DNA of 14,276 nt from the NCBI GenBank assembly GCA_965653225.1, contig CBFGZI010000099.1:1-14276 (forward strand). The letters are read 5' to 3'. The notes beneath the pieces were generated by a model, which saw only the letters and a program-made list of their open reading frames with translations, did not search any database and was not told where the DNA came from. Made by a program: the position numbers and the translations under genes. Of this stretch, positions 6,251 through 12,689 are shown one piece after another (position 1 is the stretch's first letter; every line of letters begins with the position of its first letter). Source of the stretch: JALZDI01 sp965653225 (GTDB lineage Bacteria; Actinomycetota; Actinomycetes; Propionibacteriales; Nocardioidaceae).

Positions 6251-7228
6251 GTGACGACGGTTTCGTACTCGACGGCAGGTGTCGACGACGCGACGCGGTC
6301 GGCGTCGTCGTTGCGGCGGTTCCTGCACGGCCTGCCGGGCGTGGACCAGGTGGGTGCCGAGCAGCGGGCCGCGGGGCTGGGCACGCGGTCGATCAAGACC
6401 ACCGCGAAGGCGTGGGCGCTCGACCTGGCGACCCGGACGATCGACCTGACCACGCTCGAGGGGCAGGACACCCCGGGAAAGGTCCGGGCGCTGTGCGCGA
6501 AGGGCATGCGGCCCGACCCGTCCGACCCGACCTGCCCCCCGGTCGCCGCGATCTGCGTCTACCCCGACATGGTGCCGGTCGCCACGGCGGCACTCTCCGG
6601 CAGCGGCGTCAAGGTGGCCAGCGTCGCCACCGCGTTCCCGTCCGGGCGCGCCGCCCTCGACGTCCGGCTGGCCGACACCCGGGCCGCGGTCGAGGCGGGC
6701 GCCGACGAGATCGACATGGTGATCGACCGCGGAGCGTTCCTGGCCGGCGGCTACCAGCGGGTGTTCGACGACATCGTGGCGGTCAAGCAGGCCTGCGCCC
6801 GGCCGGACGGGGCCGGCGACGACGCGCACCTGAAGGTGATCCTCGAGACCGGCGAGCTGGTCACCTACGACAACGTGCGCCGTGCGTCGTGGCTGGCGAT
6901 GCTCGCCGGCGCCGACTTCATCAAGACCAGCACCGGAAAGGTCCAGCCCGCCGCCACCCTGCCGGTCACGCTGGTCATGCTGGAGGCCGTACGCGACTTC
7001 CGCGACGCCACCGGCCGCCAGGTCGGCGTCAAGCCCGCCGGCGGCATCCGCACCGCCAAGGACGCGATCAGATACCTCGTTCTCGTCAACGAGACGGCAG
7101 GCGACGACTGGCTCACCCCGGACTGGTTCCGGCTCGGGGCGTCCAGCCTGCTCAACGACCTGCTGATGCAGCGCAGCAAGATGACCACCGGCCGCTACGC
7201 CGGCCCCGACTACTTCACGCTGGACTAG
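6251..7228 (+). CDS. deoC: Deoxyribose-phosphate aldolase
   Basis: Cleaves 2-deoxyribose-5-phosphate to glyceraldehyde-3-phosphate and acetaldehyde through a lysine Schiff base; cytosolic TIM barrel. The protein is 325 residues, the longer DeoC form. Schiff-base lysine K225 lies in ADFIKTSTGK; the proton-relay partners are D155 in ADEIDMVID and K261 in VGVKPAGGIR, so the catalytic triad is complete. The start is GTG, placed 6 nt after a TAGGAT box. The roughly 70 N-terminal residues before the core (IDLTTLEG) are an extension relative to the short E. coli type. It is first in a three-gene run: the next gene starts 13 nt after its TAG and encodes an aldehyde dehydrogenase, a sensible partner because the aldolase releases acetaldehyde. 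Confidence 0.95.
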   Translation: MTTVSYSTAGVDDATRSASSLRRFLHGLPGVDQVGAEQRAAGLGTRSIKTTAKAWALDLATRTIDLTTLEGQDTPGKVRALCAKGMRPDPSDPTCPPVAAICVYPDMVPVATAALSGSGVKVASVATAFPSGRAALDVRLADTRAAVEAGADEIDMVIDRGAFLAGGYQRVFDDIVAVKQACARPDGAGDDAHLKVILETGELVTYDNVRRASWLAMLAGADFIKTSTGKVQPAATLPVTLVMLEAVRDFRDATGRQVGVKPAGGIRTAKDAIRYLVLVNETAGDDWLTPDWFRLGASSLLNDLLMQRSKMTTGRYAGPDYFTLD

Positions 7229-7241
7229 GACCGGTCACCAG

Positions 7242-8675
7242 ATGGGTTTCGAATACGCGCCTGCCCCGGAGTCGCGCTCGGTCGTCGACCTCAGGTCCTC
7301 GTACGGGCTGTTCGTCGACGGCGAGTTCGTCGACGCCTCCGACGGGCACACGTTCAAGTCGGTCAGCCCCGCCACCGAGGAGGTGCTGGCCGAGGTCACC
7401 GAGGCGGGCCCCCGCGACGTCGACAAGGCGGTCAAGGCCGCACGCCGCGCCTACACGCGGGTGTGGTCGAAGATGCCCGGCGCCGAGCGGGCCAAGTACC
7501 TCTACCGCATCGCCCGCATCATCGCCGAGCGCTCCCGCGAGCTGGCCGTGCTGGAGAGCCTCGACAACGGCAAGCCGATCAAGGAGTCGCGCGACGTCGA
7601 CGTCCCGACCGTCTCCGCGCACTTCTTCTACTACGCCGGCTGGGCCGACAAGCTCGACTACGCGGGCTTCGGACCCGACCCGAAGCCGATCGGCGTGGCC
7701 GGCCAGATCATCCCGTGGAACTGCCCGCTGCTCATGCTGGCCTGGAAGATCGCGCCGGCACTGGCCTGCGGGAACACCGTCGTGCTCAAGCCCGCGGAGA
7801 CGACCCCGCTCACCGCGCTGCTGTTCGCCCAGATCTGCCAGCAGGCCGACCTTCCGCCCGGCGTGGTCAACATCGTCACCGGCGCGGGCGAGACGGGCCG
7901 GGCGCTGGTCGAGCACGACGACGTCGACAAGATCGCGTTCACCGGCTCCACCGACGTCGGGAAGGCCATCGCCCGCTCGGTCGCCGGCACCCGCAAGCGC
8001 ACCACGCTGGAGCTGGGCGGCAAGGCGGCCAACGTGGTGTTCGACGACGCCCCGCTCGACCAGGCGGTCGAGGGCATCGTCAACGGCATCTTCTTCAACC
8101 AGGGCCACGTGTGCTGCGCAGGCTCCCGCCTGCTGGTGCAGGAGAGCGTGTACGACGAGGTGCTCGCGCGGCTCAAGCGACGGGTGCAGAGCCTGCGGGT
8201 CGGCGACCCGCTGGACAAGAACACCGACGTCGGCGCGATCAACTCCGCCGAGCAGCTGGCCCGCATCCGCGAGCTGTCGGACGTGGGCGAGCGCGAGGGC
8301 GCCGACCGCTGGTCACCGCAGTGCGAGCTGCCCGACCGGGGCTTCTGGTTCCCGCCGACGATCTTCACCGGCGTCTCGCAGGCGCACCGCATCGCCCGCG
8401 AGGAGATCTTCGGGCCGGTGCTGTCGGTGCTGACCTTCCGTACGCCGGCGGAGGCGGTGGAGAAGGCGAACAACACGCCGTACGGGCTGTCGGCCGGCGT
8501 GTGGACCGACAAGGGCTCGCGCATCCTGTGGATGGCCGACCGGCTGCGAGCCGGCGTGGTGTGGGCCAACACGTTCAACCGCTTCGACCCGACCAGCCCG
8601 TTCGGCGGCTACAAGGAGTCCGGCTACGGCCGCGAGGGCGGTCGGCACGGTCTGGAGGCCTACCTCGATGCCTGA
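7242..8675 (+). CDS. Aldehyde dehydrogenase, catalytically complete (ALDH16-like N-terminal unit)
   Basis: NAD(P)-dependent aldehyde dehydrogenase of 477 residues. Catalytic N160 (IIPWN), general base E257 (LELGGK) and nucleophile C291 (GHVCCAGSR) are present, and the 34-residue spacing from Glu to Cys equals that of human ALDH2. The cofactor site includes VLKPAE (181-186) and FTGST (233-237). The C-terminal oligomerisation part is complete (PFGGYKESGYGREGG). It follows deoC by 13 nt with an AGGA near the deoC stop as a weak ribosome site, and overlaps the next ALDH-like gene by 8 bp. The likely substrate is the acetaldehyde made by DeoC; this is inferred from gene order. Together with the next protein it resembles a two-domain ALDH16 enzyme split into two chains. 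Confidence 0.93.
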   Translation: MGFEYAPAPESRSVVDLRSSYGLFVDGEFVDASDGHTFKSVSPATEEVLAEVTEAGPRDVDKAVKAARRAYTRVWSKMPGAERAKYLYRIARIIAERSRELAVLESLDNGKPIKESRDVDVPTVSAHFFYYAGWADKLDYAGFGPDPKPIGVAGQIIPWNCPLLMLAWKIAPALACGNTVVLKPAETTPLTALLFAQICQQADLPPGVVNIVTGAGETGRALVEHDDVDKIAFTGSTDVGKAIARSVAGTRKRTTLELGGKAANVVFDDAPLDQAVEGIVNGIFFNQGHVCCAGSRLLVQESVYDEVLARLKRRVQSLRVGDPLDKNTDVGAINSAEQLARIRELSDVGEREGADRWSPQCELPDRGFWFPPTIFTGVSQAHRIAREEIFGPVLSVLTFRTPAEAVEKANNTPYGLSAGVWTDKGSRILWMADRLRAGVVWANTFNRFDPTSPFGGYKESGYGREGGRHGLEAYLDA

Positions 8676-9546
8676 GCCGAAGAACAGCAGCCGCGTCGAC
8701 GTGCGCAAGACCTACAAGCTCTACGTCGGGGGCGCCTTCCCCCGCGGCGAGTCCGGCCGCACCTACGTGGTCGAGGACGCGAAGGGCCGCTTCGTCGCGA
8801 ACGCGGCGCTGGCCTCGCGCAAGGACGCCCGCGACGCCGTGGTCGCCGCACGTAAGGCGTTCCCCGGCTGGTCCGGCCGCACGCCGTACAACCGCGGGCA
8901 GGTCGTCTACCGGGTGGCGGAGATGCTGGAGGGCCGCCGGGCCCAGTTCGCCGACGAGGTCGCGCGCACCGAGGGCATCCCCGCCCGGCGGGCCGACGAG
9001 GTGGTCTCGGCCACCGTCGACCGGCTGGTCTGGTACGCCGGATGGGCGGACAAGGTCGCGCAGGTCGCCGGGTCGAACAACCCCGTCGCCGGCCCGTACT
9101 TCGACTTCACCGTGCCCGAGCCGACCGGCGTGGTCGCCGTGGTGGCGCCCCAGGACTCGTCGCTGCTCGGCCTGGTCGGCGTGGTCGCGCCGGTCGTCGT
9201 CACCGGCAACACGGTGGTGGTGCTGGCGTCGGAGAACCGGCCGGTGCCGGCGGTGACGCTGAGCGAGGTGCTGGCGACCTCCGACGTACCCGGCGGCGTG
9301 GTCAACATGCTGACCGGGAAGGTCGACGAGGTCGCGCCCTGGCTCGCCTCCCACATGGACGTCAACGCGATCGACCTGGCCGGCGTCGAGGACGCCACGC
9401 TCGCGCGCGACCTCGAGGTTGCCGCCGCCGACAACCTCAAGCGCGTGCTGCGTCCCCGCGAGGAGACCTGGGCGCAGGTCCCCGACCTGTCGCGGATGCT
9501 GTGGGCGCTGGAGACGAAGACGGTCTGGCACCCCATCGGCACCTGA
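8668..9546 (+). CDS. Half-length ALDH-like protein without catalytic residues
   Basis: A 292-residue protein that aligns with the cofactor-binding half of the upstream ALDH and stops where the catalytic domain would begin. Shared landmarks: YAGWADKV (123-130), TGVVAVVAPQDSSLLG (153-168), TGNTVVVLASEN (179-190) and PGGVVNMLTG (208-217). The catalytic Asn is D163, the cofactor lysine of KPAE is replaced (ASEN), FTGS reads DLAG, and there is no ELGGK or catalytic Cys. The last 30 residues (ending TKTVWHPIGT) have no counterpart in the upstream ALDH. The reading frame is intact with normal codon use and a GGAGG nine bases before the ATG, so it does not look like a decaying gene. It is probably a non-catalytic partner of the preceding ALDH, by analogy with the second domain of ALDH16. 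The role is unproven. Confidence 0.85.
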   Translation: MPEPKNSSRVDVRKTYKLYVGGAFPRGESGRTYVVEDAKGRFVANAALASRKDARDAVVAARKAFPGWSGRTPYNRGQVVYRVAEMLEGRRAQFADEVARTEGIPARRADEVVSATVDRLVWYAGWADKVAQVAGSNNPVAGPYFDFTVPEPTGVVAVVAPQDSSLLGLVGVVAPVVVTGNTVVVLASENRPVPAVTLSEVLATSDVPGGVVNMLTGKVDEVAPWLASHMDVNAIDLAGVEDATLARDLEVAAADNLKRVLRPREETWAQVPDLSRMLWALETKTVWHPIGT

Positions 9547-9571
9547 CCGGTGCCCGGGGTGCCAGACCGTC
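9519..9571. terminator. Long bidirectional hairpin terminator over the ALDH-like stop
   Basis: GACGGTCTGGCACCCC (9519-9534) and GGGGTGCCAGACCGTC (9556-9571) are a perfect 16-bp inverted repeat. Inside, GGCACC (9538-9543) pairs with GGTGCC (9549-9554), leaving a 5-nt loop that holds the TGA (9544-9546). No T tract follows. It lies between converging genes and can serve both the deoC-ALDH run and the minus-strand lipoprotein run. Confidence 0.8.
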
Positions 9572-9578
9572 GTCTGGC

Positions 9579-9611
9579 GTTGGCCAGTCGTTGGCCAGTC
9601 GTTGGCTAGTC
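9579..9611. repeat. Three tandem 11-bp units between converging genes
   Basis: GTTGGCCAGTC occurs at 9579-9589 and 9590-9600, then GTTGGCTAGTC at 9601-9611. The single C-to-T change in the third unit creates the TAG stop of the minus-strand lipoprotein gene (9608-9606). Confidence 0.75.
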
Positions 9612-10445
9612 GCCCGACTCGGAGGCTGCCTGGTCGTGGCAGCCCTCCGCGGCCGCCGCGCACGAGCTGCCGAGCGCGAGGTCGAGCAGCGACACCCAGC
9701 GCCGGTGGCCGGCCGTGGCGCTGCCGGAGCCGACGAGCGTCACGGTGACGCCGTCCGCGGACAGCACGACGGCCGTGTCGCCACCGTCGGGGTACGTCGC
9801 CGCCGCGGACGCGGTGCCCAGGCGAGGAGCGTGCTGCGGGCTCCAGCCGCAGTCCCGCAGCGACGTGAGCTGGTCCTGGACGTCGCGGTCGGCGGCAGCC
9901 GGGCTGCGGTGCGTGGCCACGGTGAGCAGCACCTGCCCGTCTGCGGACTCGAAGGCGGCGCTGCGCTGCGCCACCCAGGAGTTGCCCGTCAGGCAGTGCA
10001 GCGGCTGCGCCTCGGACGTGGTCCAGTCACCGCCCAGCACCGCAGACACCGTCTGGCCGTCGAGCACCGCCACCGCCGGCACCTCGGTGCGTGCCGGGAG
10101 CTGGTTCCCCCGGTCGCCCTTGGGCCGGCCGGGGTTCGGCACCGACGGCGCGTCCAGGCCCGGGTCGCCCGGAGGCAGCGTGGTCGCCGGGTTCTCCACC
10201 GGGATGCCGTCGTCTGCGGTGGGCGCGGGCGTCTCCGCCGACGCAGCCGTGGGCGTGGGCGTGGGTGCCGCAGGCTTCACGGTCTTGGGGGCCTTGGCGG
10301 CCGGCGACTGCGCCGGCTGTGCCGCGGGCTCCACCGGCTGGTGCGTCGCCGGGGCGTCCGCCTGCCGGCTGCAGCCGGACAGCAGCACTGCCCCGGCCAC
10401 GGCTGCGACGACGACCGCACGCAGCGTGCGCGAACCTGTGTTCAT
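9606..10445 (-). CDS. Putative lipoprotein with Pro/Thr/Ala linker
   Basis: A 279-residue exported protein of unknown function. The N-terminus has a basic start, a hydrophobic stretch and the lipobox LLSGC with C25 as the lipidation site, so it should be anchored to the outer face of the membrane. Residues 30-110 are rich in Pro, Ala and Thr (PTPTPTA), typical of a cell-wall-spanning linker. The remaining part (about 125-279) is compact and has four cysteines (C151, C199, C262, C269), which could form two disulfides. This layout recalls PknH sensor-like mycobacterial lipoproteins, but similarity is only in outline. ATG at 10445 is certain enough: GGAGGAGG lies just upstream, and the start overlaps the stop of the peptidase gene by 4 bp (ATGA). 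It is thus coupled to the secreted peptidase and may act with it in the cell envelope. Confidence 0.82.
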   Translation of the reverse strand: MNTGSRTLRAVVVAAVAGAVLLSGCSRQADAPATHQPVEPAAQPAQSPAAKAPKTVKPAAPTPTPTAASAETPAPTADDGIPVENPATTLPPGDPGLDAPSVPNPGRPKGDRGNQLPARTEVPAVAVLDGQTVSAVLGGDWTTSEAQPLHCLTGNSWVAQRSAAFESADGQVLLTVATHRSPAAADRDVQDQLTSLRDCGWSPQHAPRLGTASAAATYPDGGDTAVVLSADGVTVTLVGSGSATAGHRRWVSLLDLALGSSCAAAAEGCHDQAASESGD

Positions 10446-12469
10446 CGAACCTCCTCCACGGTCACCGTGAGCGACCCGCTGTTGTCGTCGTACTTGTCGT
10501 CGGAGATGCCGAACGTGAGCGGGCCGGTGGTGTCCACCCGCAGCGGCCACGTGTACCCGTGCGCGTCGTCGCAGCCGCGGCCGGAGTCGCGGTTCGGGAC
10601 CCACGTCCCGATGACGCCGTTGACAGCCAGGTCACCGGTGCCGCCGCGCCAGTTGCCCCAGTACTTGCTGCCGTTGTAAAGAATCTGCGAGCACTCCGCG
10701 TCGGCCAGCAAGCCGGTGGACCAACGGTAGGTTCCCGTCACGCTGACCCGAAGCTGTGCGCCGCGGGGGTACGTCTGCTGGGTCTGCACCGGGGTGGCGC
10801 TGCGCGAGTCGACGGTCACCTGCTCGGTGACGATCGGCTGCGGAGCGGGCTCCACGTACGGCACCACCTTGACCCGCAGGTCACCGCGGTTGTTGCCGTA
10901 TCCGGTCGCGTCGTCCACCCGGAAGTTCACCGGCCGGGTCTCGCTCGGGGTGAACGTGTAGCGGTAGGCGTGGTCCTGCGCGTCGCAGCGGTCACCGGTG
11001 TCGGTGAGCGGGTCGAGGCCCAGGTCCTGCTTGTCCTGCAGCACGTCGAAGTAGTCGGCACCGGGGTTGTACGGGTCCGCCGAACGGTCCCGCCGCCAGG
11101 TCTTGTCGTCCTTGGCGATGCTGCACTCCGCGTCGGCCTGGTAGCCGCCGCCGGCCGACCAGACACCGCTGACGGTCACCTGGTACTCCACACCCGCCTG
11201 CAGCGAGCCGGGGCTGGTGGCGCCGGCCGGAGCGTCGGCGGGAACCCGCCAGGCCATCTTGTCCTTCACCGCAGCCACGTCGACGATGTGCACGCTCAGC
11301 TTGCCGTGGTTGTCACCGAAGCCGACCGGGTCCCAGATCCGCAGCGGCGCGCGGCCGGTGCGCTCGGCCTGGTAGTACCAGCGGTAGGTGTGGCTGTCGG
11401 TGTCGCACTCCTGGCCGTTGTCGCCCTCGGAGTACATGTCGTGCCCGTCGATGTAGACGTCGAGGTGGTCGAGCCAGTCGTCTCCGCGCAGCGACCGGTT
11501 GCGCTGCCACTGCGAGCGCGGTGCGGTGCTGCACTCGGCGTCGGCGACGGCCCTGTGGCTCTTGGCGTACCGGTAGGTGCCGGAGACCTCGATGAGGTAG
11601 GTGTGACCCTGCTGCAGCGCGCCGCGGGTCTTCACGCCCTCCCGCTTGCGGGCCGGGAGCGACAGCTTCTCGTTGTCCAGGGGCGGGCCCTGGCGCAGGC
11701 TCGCCGGGCTGGTCGGCTCCGGAAGCGACTTCTTGTGCGAGCCCGGCTTCGAGGGGCCCTGGTCGGGACCGTGGTGGCCGCCCGGCTTCGGCTTCGGCTC
11801 CGGCGGGGTCGGCTTCGGCGTCGGGGTGGGCGTCGGGTTCGGCTCCGGCTGCGGCTTCGGCGGCTTGGGGGCCGGCTGCCCGAAGCGCTTGGGCCGCCAG
11901 AACGACGTGAGCTTGCGGGCGCCCTTCCAGCTCAGCGAGAAGTGCACGTGGTCGGTGTGCGGGTTGGAGCCGGTGTAGCTGCGCCACCCGGACGAGGCCT
12001 TGTAGGAGCCCCAGATGCGGTGGTTCCAGATCATGTACTGGATGCCGAGACGGCGCGCCATCGCGTAGCGGTTGCCGTACTGGTCCTTCTTCAGCAGCCA
12101 GTGCATGACCGAGTTCACCGAGCGGCGGTCCTGGGCGTTGAACGCGGAAACGCCCCAGTCGAACGCGCGCCCCTCCTTGTGCTCGGACGTGCCGCCCACG
12201 TTGCAGGCGCGCACGATGCCGAGGCTGCGCGAGTTCTTGTACGTCCGCAGCAGCAGGTTCGCGAAGGCGACCGTGCCGGGCTTGGCGGTGGGTGAACAGG
12301 TGGTCTGCGGCGAGTAGCCGGCGAGGCCCTCGATCGCGGACGAGTAGTGGTGCGGTGCGTGTGGCTCCTTGGCGGAGGCGGGCACGGCGATCAGCACTGA
12401 CGCGACGGCCAGAGTGGTGGCCAGTGCCGTCCCCAGGCAGCGCGCGATCGGGTGAGTGCGACGATTCAC
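10442..12469 (-). CDS. Secreted M15/VanY-like zinc peptidase-type protein with three LecA-like C-terminal repeats
   Basis: A 675-residue exported protein. The signal peptide probably ends ASA-KEP (after residue 33). Residues about 60-190 resemble actinobacterial ARB-07466-like domains related to VanY/M15 peptidases: SEHKEGRAFDWG gives H97 and D104, and HTDHVHFS gives H174 and H176, a plausible zinc triad plus base, suggesting peptidoglycan cleavage. Residues 200-230 are a Pro-rich linker (PTPTPTPKPTPPEPKPKPGG). Three repeats follow (about 283-397, 421-537, 566-675). Each has a VSGTY/VSGVW/VTGTY strand, ADAECS, a second Cys (C355, C495, C633), an HxYxW/Y segment, and an end like D..GYGNNRGDLRV. 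That ending resembles the galactose-binding LecA lectin (TYGNNSGSFSV), so surface glycan binding is my inference. The start is GTG at 12469, with a weak AGAGA about 9 nt upstream. Confidence 0.85.
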   Translation of the reverse strand: MNRRTHPIARCLGTALATTLAVASVLIAVPASAKEPHAPHHYSSAIEGLAGYSPQTTCSPTAKPGTVAFANLLLRTYKNSRSLGIVRACNVGGTSEHKEGRAFDWGVSAFNAQDRRSVNSVMHWLLKKDQYGNRYAMARRLGIQYMIWNHRIWGSYKASSGWRSYTGSNPHTDHVHFSLSWKGARKLTSFWRPKRFGQPAPKPPKPQPEPNPTPTPTPKPTPPEPKPKPGGHHGPDQGPSKPGSHKKSLPEPTSPASLRQGPPLDNEKLSLPARKREGVKTRGALQQGHTYLIEVSGTYRYAKSHRAVADAECSTAPRSQWQRNRSLRGDDWLDHLDVYIDGHDMYSEGDNGQECDTDSHTYRWYYQAERTGRAPLRIWDPVGFGDNHGKLSVHIVDVAAVKDKMAWRVPADAPAGATSPGSLQAGVEYQVTVSGVWSAGGGYQADAECSIAKDDKTWRRDRSADPYNPGADYFDVLQDKQDLGLDPLTDTGDRCDAQDHAYRYTFTPSETRPVNFRVDDATGYGNNRGDLRVKVVPYVEPAPQPIVTEQVTVDSRSATPVQTQQTYPRGAQLRVSVTGTYRWSTGLLADAECSQILYNGSKYWGNWRGGTGDLAVNGVIGTWVPNRDSGRGCDDAHGYTWPLRVDTTGPLTFGISDDKYDDNSGSLTVTVEEVR

Positions 12470-12685
12470 GGGTCAGGTCTCTTTCGGCAGTACGGCGTAC
12501 GCGGGCCTTCCCCAGCCCACGTGCGACGCGGGTGTCCCCCTCAGCGACCTAGCCCGCGTCGGACCCGAACGTCCCCTCCAGCCCGAGTCCTGCTGCCCTT
12601 AGTGACTCGTCGGTCACGAGGCGCAGCCGATGTCCATACTGAACGGCCAAATCAGGCCGTATGACCGTTTTAGGGAAATTGAGCC
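12470..12685 (-). other. Noncoding gap upstream of the secreted peptidase
   Basis: 216 bp with no credible gene. The part next to add is the most AT-rich stretch of the window and holds two small hairpins. The part nearer the peptidase is GC-rich and can form several short stems, such as GTAC-GCC-GTAC (12490-12500). No convincing -35/-10 pair and no recognisable riboswitch was found; the promoter of the peptidase-lipoprotein pair should lie here. Confidence 0.5.
12643..12660. promoter_or_regulatory. 6-bp inverted repeat ACGGCC-N6-GGCCGT
   Basis: A perfect palindrome with a 6-nt AT-rich centre (AAATCA on the plus strand), lying 25 bp beyond the add stop. It could be an operator for the peptidase gene or the second of two tandem terminator hairpins. 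Confidence 0.35.
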
Positions 12686-12689
12686 CTAA
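12670..12689 (-). terminator. Small hairpin over the add stop codon
   Basis: TTAGGG (12670-12675) pairs with CCCTAA (12684-12689) around 8 nt. The stop codon of add (12688-12686) is within one arm. On the minus strand it is followed by AACGG, not a T tract, so termination is uncertain. Confidence 0.3.

Noticed and set aside
4793..6829. A 678-codon open frame on the minus strand opposite pmmB and deoC
   Set aside because: It is the complement of two clear enzyme genes in high-GC DNA; its translation is Arg/Gly/Val/His-rich low-complexity sequence with no family motif.
8668..9546. The half-ALDH gene as a pseudogene or frameshifted remnant
   Set aside because: No continuation of the catalytic domain is seen in any frame after 9546; the frame is intact, with a good ribosome site and a distinct C-terminal tail followed directly by a terminator.
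11780..11870. Repetitive GGCTTCGG-like DNA
   Set aside because: It is the coding sequence of the Pro/Lys/Glu/Thr-rich linker of the secreted peptidase, not an independent repeat element.
10091..12295. A 734-codon open frame on the plus strand opposite the peptidase and lipoprotein
   Set aside because: Composition is Val/Arg/Gly-rich without motifs, while the opposite strand encodes a signal peptide, lipobox, zinc motif and repeated domains.
12470..12560. Possible c-di-AMP (ydaO-type) riboswitch before the secreted peptidase
   Set aside because: A GGGGGACACCC segment and the gene type prompted the idea, but the other conserved ydaO segments (GGGGTGAAT-like and CAGCTAAC-like) were not found.
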